Part shown: positions 54,725-64,000 of the stretch, one piece after another | Layout of the letters: each line of letters begins with the position of its first letter | Position numbering within the stretch: the first letter of the stretch is position 1 | NCBI GenBank assembly: GCA_016699615.1 | Contig: CP064984.1 | Location: 2,576,001-2,640,000, forward strand | DNA from: Sphingobacteriales bacterium | Lineage (GTDB): Bacteria; Bacteroidota; Bacteroidia; Chitinophagales; JADIYW01 | DNA: 64,000 bases | Reading direction: 5' to 3' | The notes under the pieces: model-generated | The model's input: only the letters and a program-made list of their open reading frames with translations | The model's database searches: none | What the model was told of the DNA's origin: nothing | Program-made: the position numbers and the translations under genes

Positions 54725-55090
54725 TTATTTTGTTCGTAAAATCTTTTCTATGGCTTTGCCTTTAGCTAATTCATCTACTAGCTTGTCTAAGTATCTTACT
54801 TGTTTAGTTAGTTCATTATCTATTTCTTCTATTCTATAGCCACAAATAACACCAGTTATCAAATTTGCATTTGGGTGTAATTTTGCTTGCTTAAAAAATA
54901 CTTCAAAAGTTGCTTTATTTTCTATTAGTTGTTGCAAGGCTTTGTCATCAAAGCCAGTTAGCCATTGTATTACATGGTGCAACTCATCTTTTGTTCTTCC
55001 TTTGCGTTCAACTTTTGCAATATAATGTGGATATACAGATGCAAAAGTTAGCTTTGCAATTTTTTCATTATGTGCTGTTGTTACTTTCAT
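54725..55090 (-). CDS. DUF2200 family protein
   Basis: 121 residues. It begins with the family pattern NEKIAKLTFASVYPHYIAKVERKGRTKDELHHVIQWLTGFD and continues with FFKQAKLHPNANLITGVICGYRIEEI. The function is unknown. It overlaps the start of the neighbouring DUF1801 gene by four bases (55087-55090), so the two are co-translated. The first chromosomal gene after the array, on the opposite strand. Confidence 0.9.
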   Translation of the reverse strand: MKVTTAHNEKIAKLTFASVYPHYIAKVERKGRTKDELHHVIQWLTGFDDKALQQLIENKATFEVFFKQAKLHPNANLITGVICGYRIEEIDNELTKQVRYLDKLVDELAKGKAIEKILRTK

Positions 55091-55452
55091 TTTTGAGATG
55101 CTTGTAGGTTTTCTTGTACTCTAAATTTTACGATTTCTGCAATAAGTTCGTACGGAATTGCTTTGTTGTATGGAAATTGTACAGAGCCTTTTCCGCATTT
55201 GTATTGCGAAAGTTTTTCTTCAAATGCTATATGTCCTGTTGGTGTAGCATAAAAGCCAATGTGTTTTGAAAATCTTGCAAAATAGACCAATACTTTTTTG
55301 TTTAGTTTGTAAGCAGGCATACCATAAGCTATTTCTTCTATAGCTGTTGGTGCGTTATTAATTATTGTTTTTCTAATTTCTTTTAATATTTCTTGAATAT
55401 TAATGGGAAATGCATTTATGTATTCATCAACAGTATTGTATTTTATTTCCAT
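55087..55452 (-). CDS. DUF1801 (YdhG-like) protein
   Basis: 121 residues. The conserved start V-D-E-Y-I-x-x-FP is followed by APTAIEEIAYGMPAYKLNKKVLVYFARFSKHIGFY and GKGSVQFPYNKAIPYELIAEIVKFR, the pattern of DUF1801, which may bind metal or small ligands. It is upstream of and overlaps DUF2200, a pairing that suggests a shared role. Confidence 0.9.
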   Translation of the reverse strand: MEIKYNTVDEYINAFPINIQEILKEIRKTIINNAPTAIEEIAYGMPAYKLNKKVLVYFARFSKHIGFYATPTGHIAFEEKLSQYKCGKGSVQFPYNKAIPYELIAEIVKFRVQENLQASQK

Positions 55453-55637
55453 TGTTGTTGCTATATTTTATGAAGATAAAAAAGAATTGTAAGTTGAGCA
55501 ATATACATAACGTACAAATTTCATTATATAATAAAGTAGTTAATTAGGAAATAAAATTACATAGCTATCAAATATATTTTATTTAGTAAAGCATTTATTC
55601 TAAATATTTTTTATATTTACTTTACATTAAATGGTTT

Positions 55638-57572
55638 ATGAGAAAAATCTACATAGTATTATTATTCTTTTTTGTCTGTTCAGGTATTTTTGCACAAAAT
55701 ATTACAGAATACACTTTGCCACCAGCACCATTATTTAGATGTGGCGATGCACCAGCAAAACTTAATCAAATTGTATATGGTGCAACACCACCTAATAGTG
55801 CAGACAAACCAGTAGTTGTATTCATACATGGCTGGTTTGATAATGGATATAGTTGGTTCTATGCAAAAAATGAATGGTATCAAAAATTGTATAATCAAAA
55901 TATTAGAACAGCATATTTATTTCAATCGCATTCTGGTTCTTTTCAAGAAAATGGAAAGGTAGTAGCCAATATGATAAGAAAAATATGTGCTAAATATAAC
56001 ACCAACAAAGTAGTTGCAGTTTGCCATAGCAAAGGTGGTTTTGATATAGAATGGGCAATGTATAATTATGGTATTCATGATTCAGTATCAAATGTTATTA
56101 CATTAAATACACCATATTACGGTGCTCCAATAGTAGATTTAATTGCCAATCCATTTGTTAGGTTAATTACAGAAGCATTACCAATAGTTGGCCCAATTTT
56201 TCAAGGTGCAGGCACTTATCAAATGACGCCAGCGTATATGAAAGGTGTTGTAAGACCAATGATGGACAATCATCCAAAAAATGAACCAGAAAAATTTAGA
56301 TGTTATGGAACTTGGGGCTATCAGCATGCTACTCAATTGCCAAATCCAATTTCAGACGATTTATTGAAAGTTGTATTGTATGATTATAAACCATTGTGTT
56401 TTGATATTCCAGGAATGAGCCAAATTGCAAGTGGATTAATGAGTTTTGCAATGGGTTCGGCTGCATTGATAACAATTATAATGCCAGTACAAGATGCGTA
56501 TCAAAATCCAACAAAAAATACATCAATAAATGATGGATTAGCACCATACTATTCAAGTTTTAGACCAGGCTCTATTGAAATTTCTGAAAGACCAAATGCA
56601 GAAAGTACAAATTTGAACCACATAGATGTATTAATGACTAAATACACTTGGAATGTAGTAAATAATGAATTGCAAGATATTATTTCTGGTGGACAAAGTA
56701 GTAGAAAATCAAAAGATATCTTTTCAGAAGGAAGTAGAGAATCAACAAATGTACAATCTGCCATGCAATGGATTGATGCAGATAATTTTGATTTTAATAT
56801 AACAGAAAATAAACAAGTTGGAATAATGTTGTTAGGTAACTACAAAAATGTTGCATTATCAATATTTGATGAGAATAATAAAAAAGTCTATACAGAAAAT
56901 ATTAATCACGAAACAAAGACATTCTGGGAGTTGTTTAAGGTTATTGATGTAAAAAGTTTGAAATCAGGAAAGTATACTGTAAAAACGAATGAAAAGATAA
57001 AGGCAATTGTAATTGATGAAAGTGATGCAAAATTAGAATTGAAAATTGAGCATAATAAAATTTATTTGAAAACAATTGCTTGGAATACAAATGCAGCATC
57101 AATTGATTTGCAAGTAAATCTGAATAGAAATATTGATGAAAATGGACAATTAATTTGGGATAGAATTATTCCGATTAAAATGAAATATAGTGTTGAAGAT
57201 GATTTGTTTGTGTCTGATGAATTAAGTGGATTGGAGACAGGAAGCTATAATGTAAGTGCGTATGCAAAAAATACATCAACTCAAAGATTTTTGAGCACTA
57301 GTTATTATGTCAATAAAGAAAATAAACAACTACATAACAAAATTAAAATCTATCCAAATATTGCAAAAGACAATTGTACAATAGCATGGGAAAATGCTCA
57401 AGCTATCAATTCAGTTGAAATTTACGATATTCAAGGAAAATTGATGCAACAAATAAAAGTAGATAATGAATCAAATTCATTAGATATAAATCTAAAGCAG
57501 TTGAACATCAACCAAGGAATGTACATTGTAAAAGTAGGTAATGTAAGTGCTAAATTGATGGTTGCACCATAG
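55638..57572 (+). CDS. Secreted alpha/beta-hydrolase (lipase-like) with T9SS sorting domain
   Basis: 644 residues. Signal peptide 1-20. The hydrolase has FIHGWFDNG (oxyanion HG motif) and a nucleophile elbow AVCHSKGG with S131 (Cys in place of the first Gly of GxSxG). A lid region around 160-260 and a late NLNHIDVL that supplies a candidate His follow. A beta-sandwich stretch follows, then a T9SS type A sorting domain (KIYPNIAKDNCTIAWEN ... GMYIVKVGN). It is probably a surface lipase or esterase. Confidence 0.82.
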   Translation: MRKIYIVLLFFFVCSGIFAQNITEYTLPPAPLFRCGDAPAKLNQIVYGATPPNSADKPVVVFIHGWFDNGYSWFYAKNEWYQKLYNQNIRTAYLFQSHSGSFQENGKVVANMIRKICAKYNTNKVVAVCHSKGGFDIEWAMYNYGIHDSVSNVITLNTPYYGAPIVDLIANPFVRLITEALPIVGPIFQGAGTYQMTPAYMKGVVRPMMDNHPKNEPEKFRCYGTWGYQHATQLPNPISDDLLKVVLYDYKPLCFDIPGMSQIASGLMSFAMGSAALITIIMPVQDAYQNPTKNTSINDGLAPYYSSFRPGSIEISERPNAESTNLNHIDVLMTKYTWNVVNNELQDIISGGQSSRKSKDIFSEGSRESTNVQSAMQWIDADNFDFNITENKQVGIMLLGNYKNVALSIFDENNKKVYTENINHETKTFWELFKVIDVKSLKSGKYTVKTNEKIKAIVIDESDAKLELKIEHNKIYLKTIAWNTNAASIDLQVNLNRNIDENGQLIWDRIIPIKMKYSVEDDLFVSDELSGLETGSYNVSAYAKNTSTQRFLSTSYYVNKENKQLHNKIKIYPNIAKDNCTIAWENAQAINSVEIYDIQGKLMQQIKVDNESNSLDINLKQLNINQGMYIVKVGNVSAKLMVAP

Positions 57573-57573
57573 T

Positions 57574-58269
57574 TTATCTGCGTCTATTAATTCCAATACC
57601 AAAGCCAATATTTAGCATTAATGGTATTTTGCCAAAAGTACCTTGGTAAATTGATTCATCACTTCTAATTACATTATACATTAATGAAAAATAGAATGAT
57701 GCAGCATCACCAATAGGTTGTGCATATCCACCACCAATTAGTAAATGATGTACATTTACACGTTTATATTCAAAATAAGACTCTTTGTTTACAAAATCGT
57801 ACTGTGCTTGAGCAAAAATTCCTTTCCAAATATATCCACGTCCATATAAATCAGCACCATATACAAATGATTTCTGTCTGTAATTGTTTGCGTATCTAAT
57901 ACTTTGATAAATAAATATTGGACCAGCACCAACTTCCAATCTATCTTTTAGAAATAAATAACCAGCAGTTGGTGAAATATTTACAAATGTATATGAGCCA
58001 AATTGCAAACCAAATCTACCACCAATTCTGAGTTTACTTGGGTCAAATTTTTTAGGTATTTCTTCTTCATCAGTTGTATTTTCATCTTCAGAATTAGTAT
58101 TATTTGTTTTGGATTTTGTTGATGAATTGTCACTCGGAAGCTCGTCATAGCTTTCAGTATCACTATTTTTCCTTCTGTTTTTATTGACATCATCATATAT
58201 TTCTTCTTGAGCAAAAGAAACATAGCACAATTGCAGTACCAAAGTAATTAATAGAAAAGTCTTTTTCAT
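57574..58269 (-). CDS. Outer-membrane beta-barrel-like protein
   Basis: 231 residues with a signal peptide. An acidic, Ser/Thr/Asn-rich linker (about 25-75) precedes a barrel-like part beginning RIGGRFGLQFGSYTF and ending FGIGINRRR, with many alternating aromatic strands. The family is not recognised. It is convergent with the T9SS lipase (1 bp gap). Confidence 0.65.
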   Translation of the reverse strand: MKKTFLLITLVLQLCYVSFAQEEIYDDVNKNRRKNSDTESYDELPSDNSSTKSKTNNTNSEDENTTDEEEIPKKFDPSKLRIGGRFGLQFGSYTFVNISPTAGYLFLKDRLEVGAGPIFIYQSIRYANNYRQKSFVYGADLYGRGYIWKGIFAQAQYDFVNKESYFEYKRVNVHHLLIGGGYAQPIGDAASFYFSLMYNVIRSDESIYQGTFGKIPLMLNIGFGIGINRRR

Positions 58270-58320
58270 GTTGTAATTTACGTTATAAAATTTATTATTA
58301 TTGCTAAATATTATTAATGT

Positions 58321-60483
58321 ATGACAAAGATACTCAAAGGTTGCATATTGTATTTTATAATAGAGTTAATATCTTTCCAGAATATTTATGCACAACTTAC
58401 ACTAGAAAATATTTTTATAAAGCATGAATACTCACCAGACGCACTAGATGATGTGGCATTCTATTCCAAAACTGAGCAATATGCCATGCTTGAAGATTAC
58501 TCAAAATATCAGAAAATTGTAACCTATAACCACAATGCACAAAAACTTTCTGAAATTAACTTAAAGAAGGAATTTATAAAAAATGATATTGATTCATCAA
58601 AAAGAATAGGTCAATTTAGTATCTCAAATACAGATAAGTATTTCTTATTAGCTTCAGATTTTGATTATCATTATAGATATTCTTTCTCAGCAAACTATTA
58701 TGTTTTAAATAATCAATCAATTACAAAAATAGATGATGAAAAAATTGAACATCCAAGTTTTTCTAATGATGATAGTAAAATTGCATACATAAAAGACAAT
58801 AATTTATTTTATTTTAATTTGAAAAGTAATACATCAACGCAAATTACCAATGATGGAGAGCAAAATAAAATTATCAATGGTAAGTCAGATTGGGCATATG
58901 AAGAAGAGTTGATGCTCACACAAGCATATATTTGGAATAGTGATGCATCTAAAATTGCGTATTTAAAATTTAATGAATCGAATGTAAAAGAATACAATAT
59001 TCCATTGTATTATGGACTAACTTATCCAAAGATATTTACATACAAATATCCAAAAGTAGGCGAGGAGTGTAGCAAGGTAACATTGCATTATTATGATTTG
59101 AAAAAGAAAAAAAACTATGCTGTTGCAATTCCATCAGGCTATGAGTATTTGCCAAGAATTTATTTTAGTAATGATGGTGCTAAGCTATACTATATGTTGA
59201 TGAATAGATGGCAAAATGAATTGGGTATATATGCTTACGATATAAAATCTAAACAACATAAGTTAGTCTATGCTGAAAATAACAATACATATGTTGAGAT
59301 ACCAACTTTTATTTTAAATGATGATAATTCATTCTACATTACATCAGAGAAAGAAGATTATAACCAAATATACCATTATGATGCAAATGGCAAAATGATT
59401 AAAAAAATTACCAATGGAAATTATAATGTAATGGATATTTTATGTGTAGATAATCAAAATAATAGAATTTATTTTTCATCAAATATCTTTGATTATGCAG
59501 AAACACAAGTGTATGCTGTAGATGTAAAAAATCTCAATATTTATAAAGTCACACAAGAACATGGCACGCACCAAGTATTTTTTGCACCACAAATGACTTA
59601 TTATATACATCAATTTAGCTCAGACACAATTCCTACGCAAACTAAAATATTGTATAATAATAACTCATCAGCAACAGTATTGATAGACAATCAAAGGTTA
59701 AAATCTAAAATAGATACATTACCTAAAAAGATATTTTCATCTATAAAAATAAATAACGAAAAATTTGGTTCATATATGATAGTTCCGAACGATTTTGATA
59801 GCACAAAGAAATATCCAATGCTCATGTGGGTTTATGGTGGACCAGGCATCAGAGAAGTAGAAAATAAATTTGGTGGCTCAATAGAAATGTGGCATAAATA
59901 CTTAGCACAACTAGGATATATTGTAGTATGTGTAGATAATAGAGGAAGTAGTGGTCAATCGGCATCATTCAAAAAAAGTACATATCTACAATTAGGAAAT
60001 TACGAAGTAGAAGATCAAACTGCAGCAGCGAAGTATTATGCAACATTAGGGTTTATAGATAGCAACAGAATTGGAATGATGGGTTGGAGCTATGGTGGAT
60101 ACATGAGTATAATGTGTTTAGCAAAAGGCAACGATGTTTTTAAAACAGCAATAAGTATTGCACCAGTTACAAATTGGCTGTGGTACAATAAAATCTACAC
60201 AGAAAGATATATGAAATCAGTTTCTGAAAATAAAAATGGATATCTAAATAGCAATACACTATTACATGCTAATAAAATAAAAGGAAACTTATTACTCATT
60301 CATGGTACTGCAGATGATAATACTCAACTACAACATACGTATGAGCTGATGGCAAAACTAGATGCAATAGATATATCATATAAAAACTATATATATATTG
60401 ATAAAAATCATGGAATTAATGGTGGAAATACGAGATATAACTTATTTAAAAAAGTAACAAATTATATCTTAGAAAATTTATAA
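58321..60483 (+). CDS. Dipeptidyl peptidase IV-like S9 serine peptidase
   Basis: 720 residues with an N-terminal signal peptide. The beta-propeller domain (about 50-480) includes SDWAYEEELMLTQAYIWNSDASKIAYLKFNE, where the DWxYEEE-type glutamates anchor the substrate N-terminus. The C-terminal hydrolase has the nucleophile S590 in GMMGWSYGGYMS, Asp in HGTADDNTQ, and His in IDKNHGINGG. It releases X-Pro dipeptides in the periplasm. Confidence 0.95.
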   Translation: MTKILKGCILYFIIELISFQNIYAQLTLENIFIKHEYSPDALDDVAFYSKTEQYAMLEDYSKYQKIVTYNHNAQKLSEINLKKEFIKNDIDSSKRIGQFSISNTDKYFLLASDFDYHYRYSFSANYYVLNNQSITKIDDEKIEHPSFSNDDSKIAYIKDNNLFYFNLKSNTSTQITNDGEQNKIINGKSDWAYEEELMLTQAYIWNSDASKIAYLKFNESNVKEYNIPLYYGLTYPKIFTYKYPKVGEECSKVTLHYYDLKKKKNYAVAIPSGYEYLPRIYFSNDGAKLYYMLMNRWQNELGIYAYDIKSKQHKLVYAENNNTYVEIPTFILNDDNSFYITSEKEDYNQIYHYDANGKMIKKITNGNYNVMDILCVDNQNNRIYFSSNIFDYAETQVYAVDVKNLNIYKVTQEHGTHQVFFAPQMTYYIHQFSSDTIPTQTKILYNNNSSATVLIDNQRLKSKIDTLPKKIFSSIKINNEKFGSYMIVPNDFDSTKKYPMLMWVYGGPGIREVENKFGGSIEMWHKYLAQLGYIVVCVDNRGSSGQSASFKKSTYLQLGNYEVEDQTAAAKYYATLGFIDSNRIGMMGWSYGGYMSIMCLAKGNDVFKTAISIAPVTNWLWYNKIYTERYMKSVSENKNGYLNSNTLLHANKIKGNLLLIHGTADDNTQLQHTYELMAKLDAIDISYKNYIYIDKNHGINGGNTRYNLFKKVTNYILENL

Positions 60484-60593
60484 GTACTTGTATTTGGTTA
60501 ATTATCAATTAATAAGTTTGGGTTTTATTGATAATTGCTTAATGATTTCTTTAATTTTTTAAACTTATTTTTGTCCTTCAAAAAAAAATAATA

Positions 60594-61640
60594 ATGAAAC
60601 AAATTTATGTATTGATTCTATTTGTAATGTTTGCATTTGGCGCAAATGCACAAATTGAAAAACAAATTGAAGGTAAAACTATTACTGCTGATGACAAGAA
60701 AAAACTAGAAGACACAACACAAGGTTGGAAATTTGGCGGAATGGGTGGTGTAAATTTCAACCAAGCAGCATTTGTCAATTGGGCAGCTGGTGGAGTAAAT
60801 GCCATTTCCTTAATTGCTAATGCAAGATTTTATGCAGATTACAAAAAAGGTAAACATTTAGTTCAAAATTGGTTTGCTGCTGAGTATGGTTTGCAGTTTT
60901 CTAAACAAACTTTCCCAAAAGTGAATAAAAATGCTGATAGATGGGAAGTATTTAGTAAATATGGCTATAAAATTCAAGATAAATTATACGTAGGTGCTTA
61001 TGCTAACTTACGTTCGCAATTTTCTAATACATATAAATATAATGATGATAGCTCTAGATATCTTGTATCTACATTTGCTTCTCCATTAATTTTTGAAGGT
61101 GCAATAGGTTTAGATTATATTCCAAATAAATATTTATCATTCTTCTTTTCACCATTAGCTACAAAAGTTACATATGTTAGAAATGATTCATTAGCTAACG
61201 CTGAAGTATATGGAAATAAAAGTCCAAAACATACTAAAGCAGAATTTGGCGCCACATTAATAGCTCAATACAAACAAGATTTTTGGAAACAAAATATTAC
61301 AGTTAGTTCTATTTTTAGAGCATATAAAAATTATTTAAGAGCAGATATCGATCCAATAGATATCTCTATTAGAGAAACAAAATCAAGCTATAGAAAAAAT
61401 ATTGATATAGATTGGCAAACTACTTTAGGATTTAAAGTAAATAAATTTATAACGGCATCTGTTTTTACACATCTAATTTGGGATCATGATGTGAGAATAA
61501 ATAGAAAAGATAAAGAAACAGGCAAAAGTATTGACAATACTGAAAAACCACGCCTACAGTTTAGAGATGTTATTGGAATTGGTTTAGTATATCAAACAAA
61601 TTATTACAAAGCAAAAGATGTAAAAGCTATTAAATTATAA
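60594..61640 (+). CDS. DUF3078 family outer-membrane protein
   Basis: 348 residues. Signal peptide 1-19, then the DUF3078 start TTQGWKFGGMGGVNFNQAAFVNWAAGGVNAISL. The remainder is beta-barrel-like with many aromatic strands. The function is unknown; it is common in the phylum and is not part of an operon here. Confidence 0.9.
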   Translation: MKQIYVLILFVMFAFGANAQIEKQIEGKTITADDKKKLEDTTQGWKFGGMGGVNFNQAAFVNWAAGGVNAISLIANARFYADYKKGKHLVQNWFAAEYGLQFSKQTFPKVNKNADRWEVFSKYGYKIQDKLYVGAYANLRSQFSNTYKYNDDSSRYLVSTFASPLIFEGAIGLDYIPNKYLSFFFSPLATKVTYVRNDSLANAEVYGNKSPKHTKAEFGATLIAQYKQDFWKQNITVSSIFRAYKNYLRADIDPIDISIRETKSSYRKNIDIDWQTTLGFKVNKFITASVFTHLIWDHDVRINRKDKETGKSIDNTEKPRLQFRDVIGIGLVYQTNYYKAKDVKAIKL

Positions 61641-61667
61641 TATATCTTTTATACTAATAAGTATATC

Positions 61668-61699
61668 ATGCATCTACATTTGTAGATGCATTTTTTTTT
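61668..61699 (+). terminator. Terminator of the DUF3078 gene
   Basis: Stem ATGCATCTACA / TGTAGATGCAT with loop TT, followed by nine T, 28 bp after the stop codon. Confidence 0.85.
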
Positions 61700-61785
61700 G
61701 ATACAATTTGTTAGTAATTCATGTGTTTAAAATTTATAGATGTGTTTGTATCTTTCTAAATAAAATATTTTCATAGCTTTGTACG

Positions 61786-62502
61786 ATGGTAAATTTGTCA
61801 GTAAACATTAATAAAATTGCGCTAATCAGAAATTCAAGAGGAAGCAATTACCCAAATTTGATTGAAGTTGCAAAAGATTGTGAAAGATTTGGAGCAAATG
61901 GAATTACAGTACATCCAAGACCAGATGAAAGACACGTGAAATTTGATGATCTATTGCCATTGAAAAATATTGTAACCACAGAATTAAATGTAGAAGGTTA
62001 TCCAAGTCAATATTTTATAGATAAAATTTTAGCAATAAAACCACATCAATGCACATTAGTACCAGATGCAGATAATCAACTGACATCAGACCACGGTTGG
62101 GATACAATAAAAAATTTCGATTTTCTAAAAGATATAGTTCAAACTCTTCAATCAAAAAATATTAGAACTTCATTGTTTATTGATGCAGATGTTAATATGA
62201 TAGAACATGCAGCAAAACTTGGCGTAGACAGAATAGAATACTACACAGGACCATTTGCAAAAGAATATTATATCAATAAAGAAAATGCAATTTCGTCTAT
62301 CAAAGAAACTGTAGAAATTGCACATCAACTAGGCTTAGGCATAAATGCTGGCCACGATTTGAATTTAGATAACCTAAAATTTTTCAAAAATAATGTACCA
62401 TATCTTGAAGAAGTATCTATTGGTCATGCCATTGTTTGCGATGCACTCTACTTCGGATTAGAAAATACGATAAAAATGTATTTGCACCAAATAAATGCAT
62501 AA
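61786..62502 (+). CDS. pdxJ: Pyridoxine 5'-phosphate synthase
   Basis: 238 residues. It joins deoxyxylulose 5-phosphate and 3-amino-2-oxopropyl phosphate to make PNP. Signatures are LSVNINKIALIRNSRG, NGITVHPRPDERHVKFDDL, LVPDADNQLTSDHGWD and EVSIGHAIVCDALYFGLE, with the catalytic Glu/His residues in place. PdxH at 20.8 kb completes the route to PLP. The gene precedes thrS by 69 bp. Confidence 0.96.
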   Translation: MVNLSVNINKIALIRNSRGSNYPNLIEVAKDCERFGANGITVHPRPDERHVKFDDLLPLKNIVTTELNVEGYPSQYFIDKILAIKPHQCTLVPDADNQLTSDHGWDTIKNFDFLKDIVQTLQSKNIRTSLFIDADVNMIEHAAKLGVDRIEYYTGPFAKEYYINKENAISSIKETVEIAHQLGLGINAGHDLNLDNLKFFKNNVPYLEEVSIGHAIVCDALYFGLENTIKMYLHQINA

Positions 62503-62571
62503 AAAATCATATACTAAATTTAATTTCATCTATTTTGATTTATAAAATTCAATGTCTAATTTCGTTCAATC

Positions 62572-64000
62572 ATGAGTATAAAAATTACATTTCCAGACGG
62601 TGCAGTGCGTGAATATGCAAAAGGCATAACTGCATTAGAAATAGCAAATCAACTAAGCAATAGCTTAGGCAAGAAAATATTATCAGCAAAAATAAATGAT
62701 ACAATATGCGATGCAACATTGCCAATAGATAATGATGCAACTTTACAATTACTAACTTGGAGCGATGGTGGCGGAAAACAAACCTTTTGGCATTCATCAG
62801 CACATTTATTAGCAGAAGCATTAGAAAGTTTATACAAAGGAGTAAAGTTTGGAATTGGACCACCAATCGAAAATGGATTTTATTATGATGTAGATTTTGG
62901 AGATATTTCAATTTCAATAAATGATTTAGCAAAAATTGAAAAGAAAATGAATGAGCTTGCACAACAAAAAAACGAATTCAAAAGAAAAGAAATTTCAAAA
63001 ATTGATGCTGTAAATTATTTTGAACAAAAAGGAGATGAGTATAAATTAGAGTTACTAAATGGCTTGAATGATGGAGATATAACTTTCTATACACAAGGCA
63101 ATTTTACAGATTTATGTAAAGGACCACATATACCACACACAGGCTTTATTAAAGCAATTAAGCTAATGAAAGTTGCTGGTGCATATTGGCGTGGCGATGA
63201 AAAAAGAAAACAACTTACACGTATCTATGGAGTTACCTTTCCTAATCAACAAGAGTTAGATGATTATCTAAAACTATTGGAAGAAGCAGAGAAAAGAGAC
63301 CATAGAAAATTAGGACAACAATTAAGCCTTTTTGCATTTTCTCAAAAAGTAGGTTCAGGTTTGCCACTTTGGTTGCCAAACGGAACATTTATTAGAGAAC
63401 AACTTGGCGATTTCCTTAAAAGAGAACAATTAAAAAGAGGCTATCAACCAGTAATTACACCACACATAGGTAAAAAAGATTTATATGTTACATCTGGTCA
63501 CTATGATAAATATGGCGCAGATTCATTCCAGCCAATACATACACCAGAAGAAAATGAAGAGTTTTTTTTAAAACCAATGAATTGTCCACATCATTGTGAA
63601 ATATATAATCATGTGCCAAAATCATATAAAGAACTACCATATAGACTAGCAGAATTTGGAACAGTATATAGGTACGAGCAAAGTGGAGAATTACATGGTC
63701 TTACACGCGTTAGAAGTTTTACTCAAGATGATGCACATATTTTCTGTACACAAGATCAATTAAAAGGAGAGTTTAAAGATGTGATTGAATTAGTTCAATA
63801 TGTATTGAATAAAATTGGATTTAAAGAATTTACAGCACAAGTTTCATTAAGAGATACAGAAAATAGAGAAAAATATATTGGTACTGATGAAAATTGGGAC
63901 AAAGCAGAAAAAGCAATTATAGAAGCTGCAGAAGAAATGGGCTTAAAAACTGTAACAGAATATGGAGAAGCTGCATTTTATGGTCCAAAATTAGACTTTA
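62572..64000 (+). CDS. thrS: Threonine-tRNA ligase, 5' part
   Basis: Starts at ATG 62572 and stays open to the right edge (about 476 codons). It has the TGS domain (ITFPDGAVREYAKGITALEIA), the editing domain with HSSAHLLAEAL and GPPIENGFYYD, YTQGNFTDLCKGPHIP, and the class II core motifs FIREQLG, MNCPHHCEIY and EFGTVYRYEQSGELHGL. A -7-like TAATTTCG lies at 62557-62564. The usual downstream infC, if present, is beyond the window. Confidence 0.97.
   Translation, partial: MSIKITFPDGAVREYAKGITALEIANQLSNSLGKKILSAKINDTICDATLPIDNDATLQLLTWSDGGGKQTFWHSSAHLLAEALESLYKGVKFGIGPPIENGFYYDVDFGDISISINDLAKIEKKMNELAQQKNEFKRKEISKIDAVNYFEQKGDEYKLELLNGLNDGDITFYTQGNFTDLCKGPHIPHTGFIKAIKLMKVAGAYWRGDEKRKQLTRIYGVTFPNQQELDDYLKLLEEAEKRDHRKLGQQLSLFAFSQKVGSGLPLWLPNGTFIREQLGDFLKREQLKRGYQPVITPHIGKKDLYVTSGHYDKYGADSFQPIHTPEENEEFFLKPMNCPHHCEIYNHVPKSYKELPYRLAEFGTVYRYEQSGELHGLTRVRSFTQDDAHIFCTQDQLKGEFKDVIELVQYVLNKIGFKEFTAQVSLRDTENREKYIGTDENWDKAEKAIIEAAEEMGLKTVTEYGEAAFYGPKLDF

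Noticed and set aside
60500..60536. Inverted repeat AATTATCAAT/ATTGATAATT after the S9 peptidase gene as a terminator
   Set aside because: Only A-T pairs, loop of 17 bases and no T tract directly after it; too weak to list as a terminator.

Overview
The window comes from an A+T-rich member of the Bacteroidota, probably of the Chitinophagales/Sphingobacteriia type. The evidence is: two TonB-dependent receptors with carboxypeptidase-regulatory-like N-termini, one paired with a DUF4249 lipoprotein; secreted enzymes ending in type IX secretion (T9SS) sorting domains; DUF3078 and DUF3592-like proteins; the futalosine-pathway enzyme MqnA; near absence of Shine-Dalgarno sequences; and many promoters of the Bacteroidota form TTTG-N19-TAnnTTTG.

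Layout. 1-9 kb: nitroreductase tail, SppA, FolK, a block of intergenic repeats, an rRNA/tRNA methyltransferase, MutS, an acetyltransferase, and an Eco47II-type restriction-modification pair (about 7.8-9.7 kb). 10-16 kb: thioredoxin-fold proteins, a phospholipase-D-like protein, malate synthase, a ParE-type toxin with its partner, and a steroid-reductase-like membrane protein. 16-30 kb: a VWA lipoprotein, a short nuoABCD cluster, PdxH, a ferredoxin, a TonB receptor/DUF4249 pair, a T9SS subtilase and GlyA. 29.5-33 kb: ribosomal proteins L35-L20 and S6-S18-L9. 33-42 kb: an MpaB-type oxygenase, MqnA, a second TonB receptor, Rpe, an EVE protein and aconitase. 42-44.4 kb: mosaic repeats and a minisatellite. 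44.4-54.7 kb: an integron-like gene-cassette array. 54.7-64 kb: DUF2200/DUF1801, a T9SS lipase, a DPP-IV-like peptidase, PdxJ and the start of ThrS.

The main discovery candidate is the array at 44.4-54.7 kb. A tyrosine recombinase is transcribed away from a run of six cassettes. Five of the cassettes end in a recombination-site-like element of about 300 bp. Each element has a cassette-specific core (NNNNNNNAAC) that is the reverse complement of the first bases (GTTNNNNNNN) of the same cassette, a variable 116-120 nt hairpin arm, and a nearly identical 169-170 bp block. This is the attI/attC logic of integrons. The recombinase, however, appears to lack the extra IntI helix, and the sites are several times larger and more branched than attC. 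In all five sites every long stem carries A.C mismatches at set places, always with A on the same side. The cassette cargo is a TPR protein, a five-gene CsgG/DUF6175 envelope operon, small hypothetical proteins, a DnaQ-type exonuclease with a C-terminal BRCT-like region, a membrane protein, and a terminal ParDE toxin-antitoxin module.

Ten genes (including essential ones such as rpsR, and nuoB and rpe) are interrupted by one-base or two-base indels, mostly in homopolymers, or by single in-frame stops. This looks much more like consensus error in the assembly than true gene decay. Affected genes are described as single intact loci where the joined reading frames make a normal protein.
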